DNA from: CAYQQU01 sp964419545
GTDB taxonomy: Bacteria; Bacteroidota; Bacteroidia; Chitinophagales; Saprospiraceae
Assembly: GCA_964419545.1 (NCBI GenBank)
Contig: CAYQQU010000025.1
Location: 1-64,000, forward strand
DNA: 64,000 nucleotides
Direction: 5' to 3'
Made by a program: the position numbers and the translations under genes. A model generated the notes under the pieces. It had not been told where the DNA came from. It saw nothing but the letters and a program-made list of their open reading frames with translations, and ran no database searches. Of this stretch, positions 1-9,439 are shown piece by piece. The number at the start of each line of letters is the position of its first letter. The stretch's first letter is position 1.

Positions 1-756
1 CTAGGTCTGGCTACGCTTTATGAGCGACTGATAAAGAAAAATGATAAGCTAAGCAGATACTTCATCATCTTGTTTATTATTCTTAGCTTGTCTTTTGGCT
101 CACAGTTTATAACAAAATCAGCTGATCCAGCATACTTACTAAGTTTTCTACCCAATGAAGGTATTCGTGAACTAACTCTTTTTCAGGTAGTACGATTAAC
201 TTCCGTGCTAATCCTTATACTGATTTTAAGAATCGGTTTTGGATTTTCCAGAAGCTACCTTTTTCTACAAAAGGGACAACCCAAATCACTTTCTCATGCC
301 TTGCCAAATATCGGCTGGAAGAAATCCGAAAGCTGGGGTACTCTGGGACGTAATCTTGCCATCATCATAACAGTAATTACCGCGTTGGTACTTTCTCTGG
401 GGTCTGGCTTATCCGACCTTAACCTTGAATGGCAATATCTGACCTTCAGTATCTTCGTCGCAGTAATTCTCGCAATTGCCAACAGCTTCAGTGAAGAAGT
501 AAGTTATCGCAATGCACTTCTTAACCCATTGGTAGATATAGTCGGAAGAAACCATGCTATGCTTATCACTTCTGTGCTTTTTGGCTTAGCTCATTATCAG
601 GGTGTGCCTTCCGGATTTTTGGGAGTGACTTTATCTTCAATCCTCGGATTTCTCCTGGCTAAAAGCATGCTGGACACTAAAGGGATGTTTTGGGCCTGGC
701 TAATTCATTTCTTACAAGATATTTTAATTTTTACCTACCTGATGCTTGTTACTTAG
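1..756 (+). CDS. CPBP-family intramembrane metalloprotease (CAAX protease-like), 5' end outside window
   Basis: The reading frame is open from base 1 to the TAG at 754-756, so the true start lies upstream; the first in-window start-like codon is only a TTG at 70. The protein is strongly hydrophobic with several membrane spans. Its C-terminal half has the CPBP/Abi signature: SEEVSYR (EExxxR motif), then FGLAHYQG (FxxxH motif), then WAWLIHFLQD with a further His. In the family these Glu and His residues form the intramembrane metal-dependent active site; members process prenylated proteins or act in bacteriocin immunity, and the substrate here cannot be told. Codon use is AT-rich (TTA, AAA, AGC), unlike the GC-rich genes from about 1100 onward, which hints at a different origin. 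Confidence 0.85.
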   Translation, partial: LGLATLYERLIKKNDKLSRYFIILFIILSLSFGSQFITKSADPAYLLSFLPNEGIRELTLFQVVRLTSVLILILILRIGFGFSRSYLFLQKGQPKSLSHALPNIGWKKSESWGTLGRNLAIIITVITALVLSLGSGLSDLNLEWQYLTFSIFVAVILAIANSFSEEVSYRNALLNPLVDIVGRNHAMLITSVLFGLAHYQGVPSGFLGVTLSSILGFLLAKSMLDTKGMFWAWLIHFLQDILIFTYLMLVT

Positions 757-974
757 ATTACCAAATTATTTCACACATTGACATCTCAATCATTAGTAAA
801 GACAACCAATTAATTAAAGGGTGCCGTTAATCTGCTGTGGGGATAAGCCGAAATCTATAATTTTTGAAGCAACAGAGGTTGGCTCTGGCAAATCATTGAA
901 ATTTTAGCCGCAAAGTGACTGTCGTCACCTCTTTTTGCTTCGCGATGCGCTAAATTTGGTTCTAAACACGGGCT

Positions 975-1067
975 ATGAGTAAAGTGGTCAAGTTGCTGTT
1001 GGTCTGTCTGATCTGTATCGCCTTCATCACGGGGCTGGTGCTGTTGGTACAGGGTTTGGCGGCTTGA
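975..1067 (+). CDS. Possible small single-span membrane peptide (30 aa)
   Basis: A short frame starts with ATG at 975 and ends TGA at 1065-1067. The product begins MSKVVKLLLVCLICIAFITG and is almost wholly one hydrophobic helix with two Lys at the N-terminus. It lies 45 bases upstream of the DUF2892 gene on the same strand and could be co-transcribed with it. There is no family to compare with, so this rests only on the hydrophobic pattern and position; it may be a chance ORF. Confidence 0.3.
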   Translation: MSKVVKLLLVCLICIAFITGLVLLVQGLAA

Positions 1068-1112
1068 GCACCGGCTTGCAGCTGCTTTCTTTTCACCTCA
1101 AATATTGTTGTC

Positions 1113-1331
1113 ATGAAAAAGAACATGGGATCCGCCGATCGCCTCATCCGGGTGATAATCGCCGCCGTAGTGGCCGTACTTTTCTTCACCAATGTCCTCT
1201 CCGGTACGCTGGGCGTGGTATTGCTCGTGCTGGCCGGTGTTTTTCTGCTGACCAGCCTCGTCAGCTTCTGCCCGCTTTACGCGCCTTTCGGACTGAGCAC
1301 CTGTAAGGTCAGTCCATCCGCTAAGGGGTAG
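1113..1331 (+). CDS. DUF2892 (YgaP-like) small membrane protein
   Basis: This 72-residue protein starts MKKNMGSADRLIRVIIAAVV and has two closely spaced membrane helices (about 12-29 and 34-52). The pattern of an N-terminal Met-Gly-x-x-Asp-Arg-x-x-R followed by a helix hairpin and an F-C-P-L-Y-x-x-F-G segment is typical of the DUF2892 family, where the CPLY(A/x)xFG stretch is strongly conserved. The role of stand-alone members is unknown. An overlapping frame from 1064 is a shadow. Confidence 0.85.
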   Translation: MKKNMGSADRLIRVIIAAVVAVLFFTNVLSGTLGVVLLVLAGVFLLTSLVSFCPLYAPFGLSTCKVSPSAKG

Positions 1332-1387
1332 GCGAATAGAAATGGTGGGCTATTCCGTTCCAAAAACGGCCATTTCCTATCATTAAC

Positions 1388-1407
1388 CATGAATAATCCG
1401 GGTTAAC
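1388..1407. repeat. Dispersed repeat, single arm (CCATGAATAATCCGGGTTAA)
   Basis: This 20-base stretch is identical to the right arm of the perfect inverted repeat at 50575-50634 and close to copies at 13501-13520, 49529-49548 and 57975-57994. Here it sits between the convergent ends of the DUF2892 gene and the regulator gene, with no obvious left arm. Confidence 0.75.
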
Positions 1408-1409
1408 CG

Positions 1410-2903
1410 CTATTCTTCGATCCGGACCAGGGCTTCCCGGATGCGCGTGTGCCGGTGCTGCCGTTCCAGCGCGACGGGAGCAGCAGCCCGGGCTTCGCAG
1501 TTGGGAATGCCGCAGCGTTCGCAGGTGGTATGTACGGTGCGGCGGCTGAGGCCGGGGTCGTCGAGGAAGGCAAACTGGCGCCGCAGCTGCTCGTTGATCA
1601 GTAAGCCGACGGTGACGCTATTGCTTTTAAAGGGCGGCTGGGTGTCCGATTTGGCAATGGAAAGGCAGAGGTAGGAATTGGGCGTTTGCCAATAGGAGGA
1701 GATCTGTGCGTCGACGATCGGAGCGGTGGTATTTTCGAGTTGCTGCCGTGCGCGCAGCTTTTTGATGATGTTGATCGATACCCAGCGCCGGCAGTAGTGC
1801 TCGTTGAGTTCGTTGGCGTAAGGGTTGTGCAGTCGCGAAAGGTGGAGCTCTTTGGTCATTTTGAAGCGCCGCAGGTCTTCGTCGCCCGCCAGGCGGATGA
1901 AAAAAAGATCGTGGATACCGAAGTGTTTGGGTAAGATGTTGGTCATGCGCTGCAGCAGCATCTCCGAGGTGACGTCGTATTTGTCGAGCAGATGCAGGAA
2001 GGTGTCCGGTTCCCACTGACGGCGCTCTGCCAGCCGCCGCAGGTCGCCGGCCAGTTCTTCTTCATCCATGAGCAGCGCCACCGAAAAGTAGGAAGCCCGG
2101 AAGTTGTTCAGCAATTTTTCAAAAGAGTCGACCTCCACGATGCGCGTCAGATAAGGGCGGGGCAGGAGTTCCATAAACTGGAGGCCCAGTTCGCGGGCCA
2201 GGAGAAAGTTTTCCTGGGCGCTGCTCAATCCCTGGTTGAGGAATAGCGTCTTTTTCTTTTCCGAAAAATAAGAACGCGTACCGGAAAGCTCCGGCTGCCG
2301 GCGCAGGGTGTGCCGGTCGACCTCGATCTGGCAGCGCCGCCGCAGCAGGTGCTCCAGAAAGGCGGTAGTGTAGGGAAGGGTGCCCCTGATGTCAAACTTT
2401 TCCCGAAACTGCTTCACCGCCCGCTCCAGCGTTTCGAAATAATTGTCGTGCAGATCCTGATAAGAACGCAACGCCGCCAGGTAAAAGCTCTCCCGTTCCA
2501 TCTGGTAGTTGCGCATCACCTTGAATAAGGTGCCGACAAAAGCATTGACCTTGTCGGGGGTATTGGAAAACAACTCGAACAACTTATCGGGGTCGATGCC
2601 GAACTGGCCGAGCGGAAATTCCTTCACAAAATCGGAACTCAGCAGGTCGAAAATGGGCTGCAGCTTTTTGGAGCTCTGCGTGGAGACCAAAAAATCGTAG
2701 TCGACACCCAGCGACTGCGCCAGGGCGTTGATCTTGTCGATCTTCGGATACTTCCTGCCTTTTTCAATGTCGTGCACATAGGATTTGGACAAGCCCGTCA
2801 GGGCCGCCAGCTGTTCCAGCGACAATTCTTGCTGATGCCGCAGATACTTCAGCTTCAGGCCGAAGATCATTTTTATAATGGTGTGATCGTCTAGCATAGG
2901 CAT
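1410..2903 (-). CDS. XRE-family regulator of the RamB/ScfR (DUF2083) type, likely controls the glyoxylate shunt
   Basis: The protein opens with a helix-turn-helix of the XRE/Cro type (IFGLKLKYLRHQQELSLEQL, then TGLSKSYVHDIEKGRKYPK), residues about 12-70. A long middle region resembles the IrrE/ImmA-like domain, but the zinc motif is degraded (FLLARELGLQFME in place of HExxH). The C-terminus has the Cys-rich signature CERCGIPNCEAR. This architecture matches short-chain fatty acyl regulators such as RamB, MccR and ScfR, which sense acyl-CoA status and control acetate/propionate use. It is divergent from aceB and 152 bases away, which fits that job. ATG at 2903 or 2897 is preferred over the upstream TTG at 2960 because a GAGGT lies just upstream; the next base after the gene is the end of a convergent spacer. 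Confidence 0.85.
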   Translation of the reverse strand: MPMLDDHTIIKMIFGLKLKYLRHQQELSLEQLAALTGLSKSYVHDIEKGRKYPKIDKINALAQSLGVDYDFLVSTQSSKKLQPIFDLLSSDFVKEFPLGQFGIDPDKLFELFSNTPDKVNAFVGTLFKVMRNYQMERESFYLAALRSYQDLHDNYFETLERAVKQFREKFDIRGTLPYTTAFLEHLLRRRCQIEVDRHTLRRQPELSGTRSYFSEKKKTLFLNQGLSSAQENFLLARELGLQFMELLPRPYLTRIVEVDSFEKLLNNFRASYFSVALLMDEEELAGDLRRLAERRQWEPDTFLHLLDKYDVTSEMLLQRMTNILPKHFGIHDLFFIRLAGDEDLRRFKMTKELHLSRLHNPYANELNEHYCRRWVSINIIKKLRARQQLENTTAPIVDAQISSYWQTPNSYLCLSIAKSDTQPPFKSNSVTVGLLINEQLRRQFAFLDDPGLSRRTVHTTCERCGIPNCEARAAAPVALERQHRHTRIREALVRIEE

Positions 2904-2957
2904 ACCTCGTTGGCGGAGGTAGTCTTTTGAAAACCAAAGACCAATCCGGCCTGCCTG

Positions 2958-2965
2958 CAAAAGTA
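2958..2965 (-). promoter_or_regulatory. -7 promoter box of the RamB-like gene
   Basis: On the minus strand this reads TACTTTTG, a perfect match to the Bacteroidota -7 consensus TAnnTTTG, placing transcription start near 2950 and about 47 bases before the ATG. I see no clear TTG at the -33 position, where the inverted repeat at 2981-3017 lies instead. Confidence 0.5.
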
Positions 2966-2980
2966 CGCAAACTGTGGAAA

Positions 2981-3017
2981 ATTTTTATCTGGCGGAATTT
3001 CCGCTTTTGATAAAAAT
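2981..3017. promoter_or_regulatory. Inverted repeat in the regulator-aceB divergent spacer, candidate operator
   Basis: The core is GCGGAA-T-TTCCGC (2992-3004), a perfect 6-base inverted repeat with one spacer base. It is extended by ATTTTTATC on the left and GATAAAAAT on the right, which are also complementary with a two-base offset. The element lies immediately upstream of the regulator's -7 box and upstream of aceB, as expected for one operator serving both directions. Binding is inference. Confidence 0.5.
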
Positions 3018-3055
3018 ATAAGATATTGTGGACAGTATGCTAAACGGAATATTGA

Positions 3056-4663
<1,608 letters not shown>

Positions 4664-4680
4664 GGAAGAGATAAAAAAAT

Positions 4681-4710
4681 TCCTCCTCCGCCATGACGGA
4701 CAGAGGAGGA
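4681..4710 (+). promoter_or_regulatory. Hairpin in the aceB-aceA spacer
   Basis: TCCTCCTC (4681-4688) pairs with GAGGAGGA (4703-4710) around a 14-base loop. No T-tract follows, so it is not a classical terminator. It could protect or attenuate mRNA between the two genes, giving them different levels. Confidence 0.4.
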
Positions 4711-4755
4711 GGCTGGCACAAAAAATGATTATCTAACAAACAAAGCTAACAAAAA

Positions 4756-6030
4756 ATGCAGCAAGATCTAAAAATTCAGCAACTATTGACAGATTGGTTG
4801 ACGAACCCGCGCTGGGAAGGCGTACAGCGTCCCTACAAAGCGGAAGACGTCATTAAATTGCGGGGTAGCCTGCAGATCGAATATACCCTCGCTCGCGAGG
4901 GCGCCAAAAAATTCTGGCACAAGCTGCATACCCAGCCCTTCGTGGCCGGCCTCGGCGCCCTGACGGGCAACCAGGCGGTGCAGGAAGTGGCTGCGGGCCT
5001 CGACGCCATTTACCTGAGCGGCTGGCAAGTGGCCGCCGACGCCAACCTCTCGGGCCATATGTATCCCGACCAGTCGCTCTATCCGGCCAACTCGGTGCCG
5101 AACGTCATCCGGCGCATCAATAACGCCCTGCGCCGCCGCGACCAGATCCAGTCGGTGAACGGCGACGGCGACATCGACTACCTCGTTCCCATCATCGCCG
5201 ACGCCGAGGCCGGCTTCGGCGGCAACCTCAACGCCTACGAGCTGATGCTGGGCATGATCGAATCCGGCGCCTCAGGCGTGCACTTCGAAGACCAGCTCTC
5301 GTCGGCCAAAAAATGCGGCCACCTGGGCGGTAAGGTCCTCGTGCCTACCCAGGAAGCCATCAACAAGCTGGTAGCCGCCCGCCTGGCTGCCGACGTATGC
5401 GGCGTGCCCACCATCATCATCGCCCGCACCGATGCCGACGCCGCCAACCTGCTGACCTCCGATATCGACGAGCGCGACCAGCCGTTCGTAACGGGAGAAC
5501 GCACCGCCGAGGGCTTCTTCCACGTCCGCAACGGGCTCGAACAATCGATCAGCCGCGGCCTCTCCTATGCGCCTTTCTCCGACCTGGTGTGGATGGAAAC
5601 CTCGCATCCCGACCTGGAACAGGCGCGCGCTTTCGCCGAGGCGATCCACGAAAAGTTCCCGGGCAAACTGCTGGCCTACAACTGCTCGCCTTCTTTCAAC
5701 TGGGCGGCCAACCTGAGCCGGAAGCAAATGGCGACCTTCCGCGAAGACCTCGCAGAGATGGGCTACCGCTTCCAGTTCATTACCCTGGCCGGCTTCCACG
5801 CCCTGAACACCTCGATGTTCGAGCTGTCAAAAGCCTATAAGGCGCGCGGCATGGCCGGATACAGCGAGCTGCAGGAACGCGAATTCGCCCTGCAGTCCGA
5901 AGGCTTCCAGGCTATCAAACACCAGTCGTTCGTCGGCACCACCTACTTCGACTACATTCAGAATACCGTCCAGCAGGGTAAAGCCTCGACCGTGGCCATG
6001 GAAGGCAGCACGGAAACCGAGCAATTCTAA
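4756..6030 (+). CDS. aceA: Isocitrate lyase
   Basis: Isocitrate lyase splits isocitrate into succinate and glyoxylate, the first step of the glyoxylate shunt. The 424-residue length is close to E. coli AceA (434). The family signature KKCGHLGGKVLVPT starts at residue 185, with the catalytic Cys at 187. Other conserved blocks are YLSGWQVAADAN (86-97), the metal-binding ADAEAGFGG (148-156), VHFEDQLSSAKKCGH (175-189) and the substrate-binding NCSPSFNW further on. The ATG at 4756 follows a run of A's. It is the last gene of the locus, with a strong intrinsic terminator 50 bases after the stop. Confidence 0.98.
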   Translation: MQQDLKIQQLLTDWLTNPRWEGVQRPYKAEDVIKLRGSLQIEYTLAREGAKKFWHKLHTQPFVAGLGALTGNQAVQEVAAGLDAIYLSGWQVAADANLSGHMYPDQSLYPANSVPNVIRRINNALRRRDQIQSVNGDGDIDYLVPIIADAEAGFGGNLNAYELMLGMIESGASGVHFEDQLSSAKKCGHLGGKVLVPTQEAINKLVAARLAADVCGVPTIIIARTDADAANLLTSDIDERDQPFVTGERTAEGFFHVRNGLEQSISRGLSYAPFSDLVWMETSHPDLEQARAFAEAIHEKFPGKLLAYNCSPSFNWAANLSRKQMATFREDLAEMGYRFQFITLAGFHALNTSMFELSKAYKARGMAGYSELQEREFALQSEGFQAIKHQSFVGTTYFDYIQNTVQQGKASTVAMEGSTETEQF

Positions 6031-6080
6031 AAAAAACGCGCTAAAGAGCTGCTTGCTGGATTTAGTAAATTCAGATTTGG

Positions 6081-6113
6081 CCGGCCGTACCCCGCGTACG
6101 GCCGGTTTTTTTT
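6081..6113 (+). terminator. Intrinsic terminator of the glyoxylate locus
   Basis: CCGGCCGTAC (6081-6090) and GTACGGCCGG (6096-6105) form a perfect 10-base-pair stem with a 5-base loop, followed by eight T's. This is a textbook rho-independent terminator directly after aceA. Confidence 0.93.
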
Positions 6114-6208
6114 ACTGACAAAAATCTCACCCCAGCGGTGGCAAATATCAGTGCCGATTTGGGAAGCAAACCCTAAGTTATCAGGGTATCCTAATCAAAC
6201 TACGTTAT

Positions 6209-7561
6209 ATGTCACCGAAAAAAGTCCTCATCCTCGGCGCCGCCGGGCGCGATTTTCACAATTTCAACACCTGCTATCGCGACCGCGAAGCCTACCGGGT
6301 GGTCGCTTTTACCGCAGCGCAGATCCCCGACATCGAAGGGCGCCGCTATCCCGCCGAGCTGGCCGGCCGCCTGTATCCCGACGGCATTCCCATCTACGCC
6401 GAGTCGGAACTGCCCCGGCTGATCCGGGAGCTGGAAGTGGAGGATTGTGTTTTTGCTTATAGCGACGTCAGCTACCAGCACGTCATGTCGGTGGGTTCTA
6501 TCGTCAACGCCGCCGGCGCCAACCTGGTGTTGCTTGGCCCGGCCGGCGCCAGCTTGAAGAGCACCAAGCCGGTGATCTCGATTTGCGCTACGCGCACCGG
6601 CGTCGGCAAAAGCCAGACTTCCCGCCGCGTGATCGAACTGCTGATGGCGCGCGGCCTGCGGGTTGTCGCCATCCGGCATCCGATGCCTTACGGTAACCTG
6701 GCGGAACAAAGTGTGCAGCGTTTCGCCGAACTGAAAGATCTGCAGCGCCACCACTGCACCATCGAAGAAATGGAAGAATACGAACCCCACATCGTACGCG
6801 GGAATGTCATCTACGCAGGGGTGGATTACGAAGCGATCCTGCGCGCCGCCGAGAACGATCCGGCCGGCTGCGACGTCATCGTATGGGACGGCGGCAATAA
6901 CGATTTTTCATTTTACGAATCCGACCTGTACCTCACGCTCGTCGATCCGCACCGGGCCGGGCACGAACTCCAGTATTATCCCAGCGAGGTCAACCTGCGG
7001 CTGGCCGACGTCGCGATCATCAACAAGATCGACAGTGCGCCGCCGGAAGGCGTAGAGGCGGTGCGGCGGAATATAGAACGCGTAAAACCCGGCCTGACCA
7101 TCGTGGAAGCGGCTTCTCCCATCCGCGTCGCCGACCCCTCGGTGATCCGCGGCAAGCGGGTATTGGTGGTGGAGGACGGTCCCACGCTCACCCACGGCGG
7201 TATGCAACTGGGCGCCGGCGTCCTCGCCGCCCGCAAGTACGGCGCCACTGAGCTGGTGGATCCCCGGCCGTTCCTGGTCGGGAAGCTGGTCGATACTTTC
7301 GAAACCTATCCGGAGATCGGATCGCTCCTGCCGGCCATGGGCTATGGCGAAGAGCAATTGCGCGACCTGGAAGCGACCATCAACGGCGCCGACTGCGACG
7401 CCGTGGTGATCGGCACGCCTATCGACCTGGGCCGGGTGCTGAACATCAGGAAACCCGCCACCCGCGTATTCTACGATCTGCAGGAGATCGGCGAACCCAA
7501 CCTGGAGCAGGTGCTGGAAGAGTTCGTCAAGGAAAAGGTCAGGCTGGAGTTGGCGGTTTAA
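6209..7561 (+). CDS. Cyclic 2,3-diphosphoglycerate synthetase-like P-loop GTPase
   Basis: The 450-residue protein starts with a Rossmann-like segment (VLILGAAGRDFHNFNTCYRD, residues 6-25). A P-loop ATRTGVGKSQ follows at about 127-136, then IVWDGGNNDFSFY (about 224-236) and INKID (271-275), which resembles the NKxD guanine-binding motif. This layout is that of the cDPGS family, named from archaeal enzymes that cyclise 2,3-bisphosphoglycerate. Bacterial members have no established reaction, so the family name should not be read as a function. It is monocistronic here, between the aceA terminator and a convergent membrane gene. No glycolytic or osmolyte gene is beside it. Confidence 0.8.
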   Translation: MSPKKVLILGAAGRDFHNFNTCYRDREAYRVVAFTAAQIPDIEGRRYPAELAGRLYPDGIPIYAESELPRLIRELEVEDCVFAYSDVSYQHVMSVGSIVNAAGANLVLLGPAGASLKSTKPVISICATRTGVGKSQTSRRVIELLMARGLRVVAIRHPMPYGNLAEQSVQRFAELKDLQRHHCTIEEMEEYEPHIVRGNVIYAGVDYEAILRAAENDPAGCDVIVWDGGNNDFSFYESDLYLTLVDPHRAGHELQYYPSEVNLRLADVAIINKIDSAPPEGVEAVRRNIERVKPGLTIVEAASPIRVADPSVIRGKRVLVVEDGPTLTHGGMQLGAGVLAARKYGATELVDPRPFLVGKLVDTFETYPEIGSLLPAMGYGEEQLRDLEATINGADCDAVVIGTPIDLGRVLNIRKPATRVFYDLQEIGEPNLEQVLEEFVKEKVRLELAV

Positions 7562-7566
7562 CCGGG

Positions 7567-7998
7567 TTAAAACCAACCGGCTCCCAGGCCGCGGAAAGGC
7601 CAGGGAATAGACACGATGATCAGGATCAGCCCGATGAGGTAATAAACGGCGGTGCGGCGATAACCTGCAGCGGCCGGCAGCAGCTTCTTACCCTGGCTGT
7701 AGCCGATGGTGATCAGCGCGATGGCGATCAGCATCACGCTGATGTGCTCGACGGTGTAGAAACGCAGGACGCTGTCTTTCATCACTCCGGCGACGAACTG
7801 CACCTTCGGGCTGATAAAATAAAGCGCCAGGCCCAGCAACAGCTGGATATGCGTGAAGATGAGGCCGAAGAGCGCCAGGCGGTTTTTGGCGCTGTCTGAC
7901 GGGCCCGAACGGCGAAAACCGTCGATCACGGCGGCGATCAGCAGCGCCAGCACTACGTAGCGAAGCCCGGAATGGGCGTGAACCAACATATTGTACAT
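7567..7998 (-). CDS. Four-helix membrane protein of the Bacteroidota 'cytochrome b-like' family
   Basis: This 143-residue protein has four hydrophobic helices and the pattern HAHSGLRY near the N-terminus, FTHIQLLLGLALYFISPKVQ in the second helix, YTVEHISVMLIAI in the third, and a terminal SIPWPFRGLGAGWF. Short Bacteroidota proteins of this kind are usually labelled cytochrome B. The conserved membrane His residues would suit haem ligands, but no haem binding is shown by sequence alone. The gene converges on the GTPase gene with only five bases between stops. A perfect -7 box lies 53 bases upstream. Confidence 0.65.
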   Translation of the reverse strand: MYNMLVHAHSGLRYVVLALLIAAVIDGFRRSGPSDSAKNRLALFGLIFTHIQLLLGLALYFISPKVQFVAGVMKDSVLRFYTVEHISVMLIAIALITIGYSQGKKLLPAAAGYRRTAVYYLIGLILIIVSIPWPFRGLGAGWF

Positions 7999-8050
7999 AC
8001 TATTCGTAGCTTTTGATTAGCTTAAAAATTATAGGACAAAACGACCGGTC

Positions 8051-8058
8051 CAAAAGTA
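8051..8058 (-). promoter_or_regulatory. -7 promoter box of the four-helix membrane protein gene
   Basis: On the minus strand this reads TACTTTTG, a perfect TAnnTTTG. It predicts a transcript start near 8044, about 46 bases before the ATG at 7998. I did not find a convincing -33 element. Confidence 0.45.
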
Positions 8059-8112
8059 CACTTTTCCGGGGTATTGCTCGGCGGGAGGGCCGTTTTGTAA
8101 GGGAATTCAAAT

Positions 8113-8144
8113 TTGAAAAAAACAAATAAATTTTTTTATCTTTA
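8113..8144 (+). promoter_or_regulatory. Bacteroidota-type promoter upstream of the AraC-type gene
   Basis: TTG at 8113-8115 and TATCTTTA (7 of 8 to TAnnTTTG) at 8137-8144 are separated by 21 bases, within the usual range. The surrounding DNA is A/T-rich. If used, it would make a leader of about 410 bases before the gene at 8563. Confidence 0.5.
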
Positions 8145-8562
8145 CCCATCCAATTAGCGCTTTTCTCCAATTCATCACCTCTTCGGCATCAGGCCTGCGC
8201 GATTTTCGGTAAAACAGTAACTTCCGGCGCCGGTTTCCGTATATCTACCGTAGAGGGCGTGGTTATCCCTTAACCGAGCATCACATTTACTTCCCAACAA
8301 CCGATCACATCTGATCTGGAGAACTGTAAAAGCCCGGGTGATGTTCCGGCCGAGCTTGATTTTTTGAGAGCTATCTTCCTTATGGCATGTTGCAACTTTC
8401 GGCGTAGCGGCCAGGCGCCGCGGCGCTTCCCTGTCTTCCTGCGAAGGCGGGTGGTTCGTGCGTGATTAACGCGGGCGCATCCCTTTGGGCCGGTTTGCCG
8501 GTGAGCGGGGATCCCGTGGTCGTATATGATTTCTTTATAAACAACAAATAAAGATCCCTCAA

Positions 8563-8922
8563 ATGGATATTTTGACACCTTCAGAGCAGGAGTGGTTGGC
8601 TCAGGTAGAAGAAACGGCAAAAGAAGCCCTGGACAAAAGGCAGCTTTCGGTACAGAAGGTAGCGGATGACCTGGCGATCAGCGTCCGGCATCTTCGCCGC
8701 CGATTGAAAAAGGTGACGGGCATTCATCCCAGCGAATACCTGCGGGAAATGCGATTGCAGCGCGCCCGCCACCTGCTCGAAAAGCGCGCTTTCCGCACGG
8801 TGACCGAAGTGGCCCACGCTACGGGCTTCTCCACACCGGAGTATTTTTCGAAGATCTACGCCCGCCGTTTCGGCGTGTTGCCGTCGGTAGTTTTGCAGGG
8901 GGCGAAAAAATCATCACACTGA
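8563..8922 (+). CDS. AraC-family DNA-binding domain protein
   Basis: This 119-residue protein is essentially one AraC/XylS DNA-binding domain: the first helix-turn-helix at LSVQKVADDLAISVRHLRRR (residues about 29-48), the linking helix with GIHPSEYLREMRLQRARHLL, and the second helix-turn-helix at VTEVAHATGFSTPEYFSKIY, followed by the typical FGVLPS. There is no sensor domain, so it may act alone or as the output part of another system. The start ATG at 8563 follows AGATCCCTCAA, without a clear Shine-Dalgarno site, as is common in Bacteroidota. Confidence 0.9.
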   Translation: MDILTPSEQEWLAQVEETAKEALDKRQLSVQKVADDLAISVRHLRRRLKKVTGIHPSEYLREMRLQRARHLLEKRAFRTVTEVAHATGFSTPEYFSKIYARRFGVLPSVVLQGAKKSSH

Positions 8923-8930
8923 AAAATTTT

Positions 8931-8948
8931 ATGGCGGTTTCCCGCCAT
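8931..8948 (+). terminator. Hairpin after the AraC-type gene, weak terminator
   Basis: ATGGCGG (8931-8937) pairs with CCGCCAT (8942-8948) nine bases after the stop codon. Only a weak T/A-rich run follows, so termination is uncertain. Confidence 0.4.
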
Positions 8949-9325
8949 TTAAACCCCATAAAAAATGGCGCATAGCATTTTTTTTCAGAATGTCCCAAAA
9001 TTCATGGGCGTTTTTCTTTCATCTCATTAAAGTTTTTTATTCTTTTGTAGTCAACAAAGCTATTGTAACAGGATATAAACACTAGAATTTAATCCCAGAA
9101 ATGAAAAACACTGTGCACCCACTTCCAATGCTTACCTCGTGGTATCTCCACAGCTTCATTTCCGAATTAAATAAGGCTGTTTCTTCCCGTTGCAACCGCA
9201 CCTTTTGATCATTGCGTAGGCGGCTTTTGCCGTTTTCACATATAAGATTTTAAAGTAGGGGGAATTATTCCTAATTCGGCAGCTGTTCTTAAAGGGCAGT
9301 TGCTTTTTTTTTGCCCCTTCCGATC

Positions 9326-9379
9326 TTTCCTACTTTTTCGGGGGCCAAAAATTAAATGCGATTGCCCCGCCTATCCATC
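9326..9379. repeat. Direct repeat copy 1 of a 54-base intergenic unit
   Basis: This 54-base stretch, starting TTTCCTACTTTTTCGGGGG, recurs at 9488-9541 with three differences, all in the GGGGG/GAGAT segment. The conserved core includes CCAAAAATTAAATGCGATTG. A third partial copy (ATTAAATGCGATTGC) is at 29921-29935. Confidence 0.85.
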
Positions 9380-9396
9380 AGGGCAATCGCATTTAA
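9352..9396. repeat. Perfect 16-base inverted repeat (hairpin) inside the composite block
   Basis: TTAAATGCGATTGCCC (9352-9367) and GGGCAATCGCATTTAA (9381-9396) are exact reverse complements with a 13-base loop. The left arm belongs to the first direct repeat; the second direct repeat (9488) carries the left arm without the right one. Confidence 0.85.
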
Positions 9397-9439
9397 AAGA
9401 TGCTATCTCTCCATTGCCATAAAATTCACCTGCAACGGA

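Larger units (their letters stand above)
7999..8562. other. 564-base intergenic region, no gene seen
   Basis: The left part holds the two divergent promoter boxes described separately. From about 8150 to 8562 there is GC-rich sequence with several short inverted repeats but no convincing coding frame; the minus-strand frames at 8270-8620 and 8380-8562 have no recognisable family or fitting start context. It may be a long untranslated leader of the AraC-type gene or a small RNA locus. Confidence 0.5.

Noticed and set aside
914..936. Terminator candidate GTGAC-tgtc-GTCAC with T's
   Set aside because: The stem is only five pairs (915-919 with 924-928) and lies about 160 bases from the nearest stop, so I did not list it.
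9101..9208. 35-codon ORF beginning MKNTVHPLPM
   Set aside because: There is no family, no clear promoter with correct spacing and no neighbour to explain it; listed only in the gap description.
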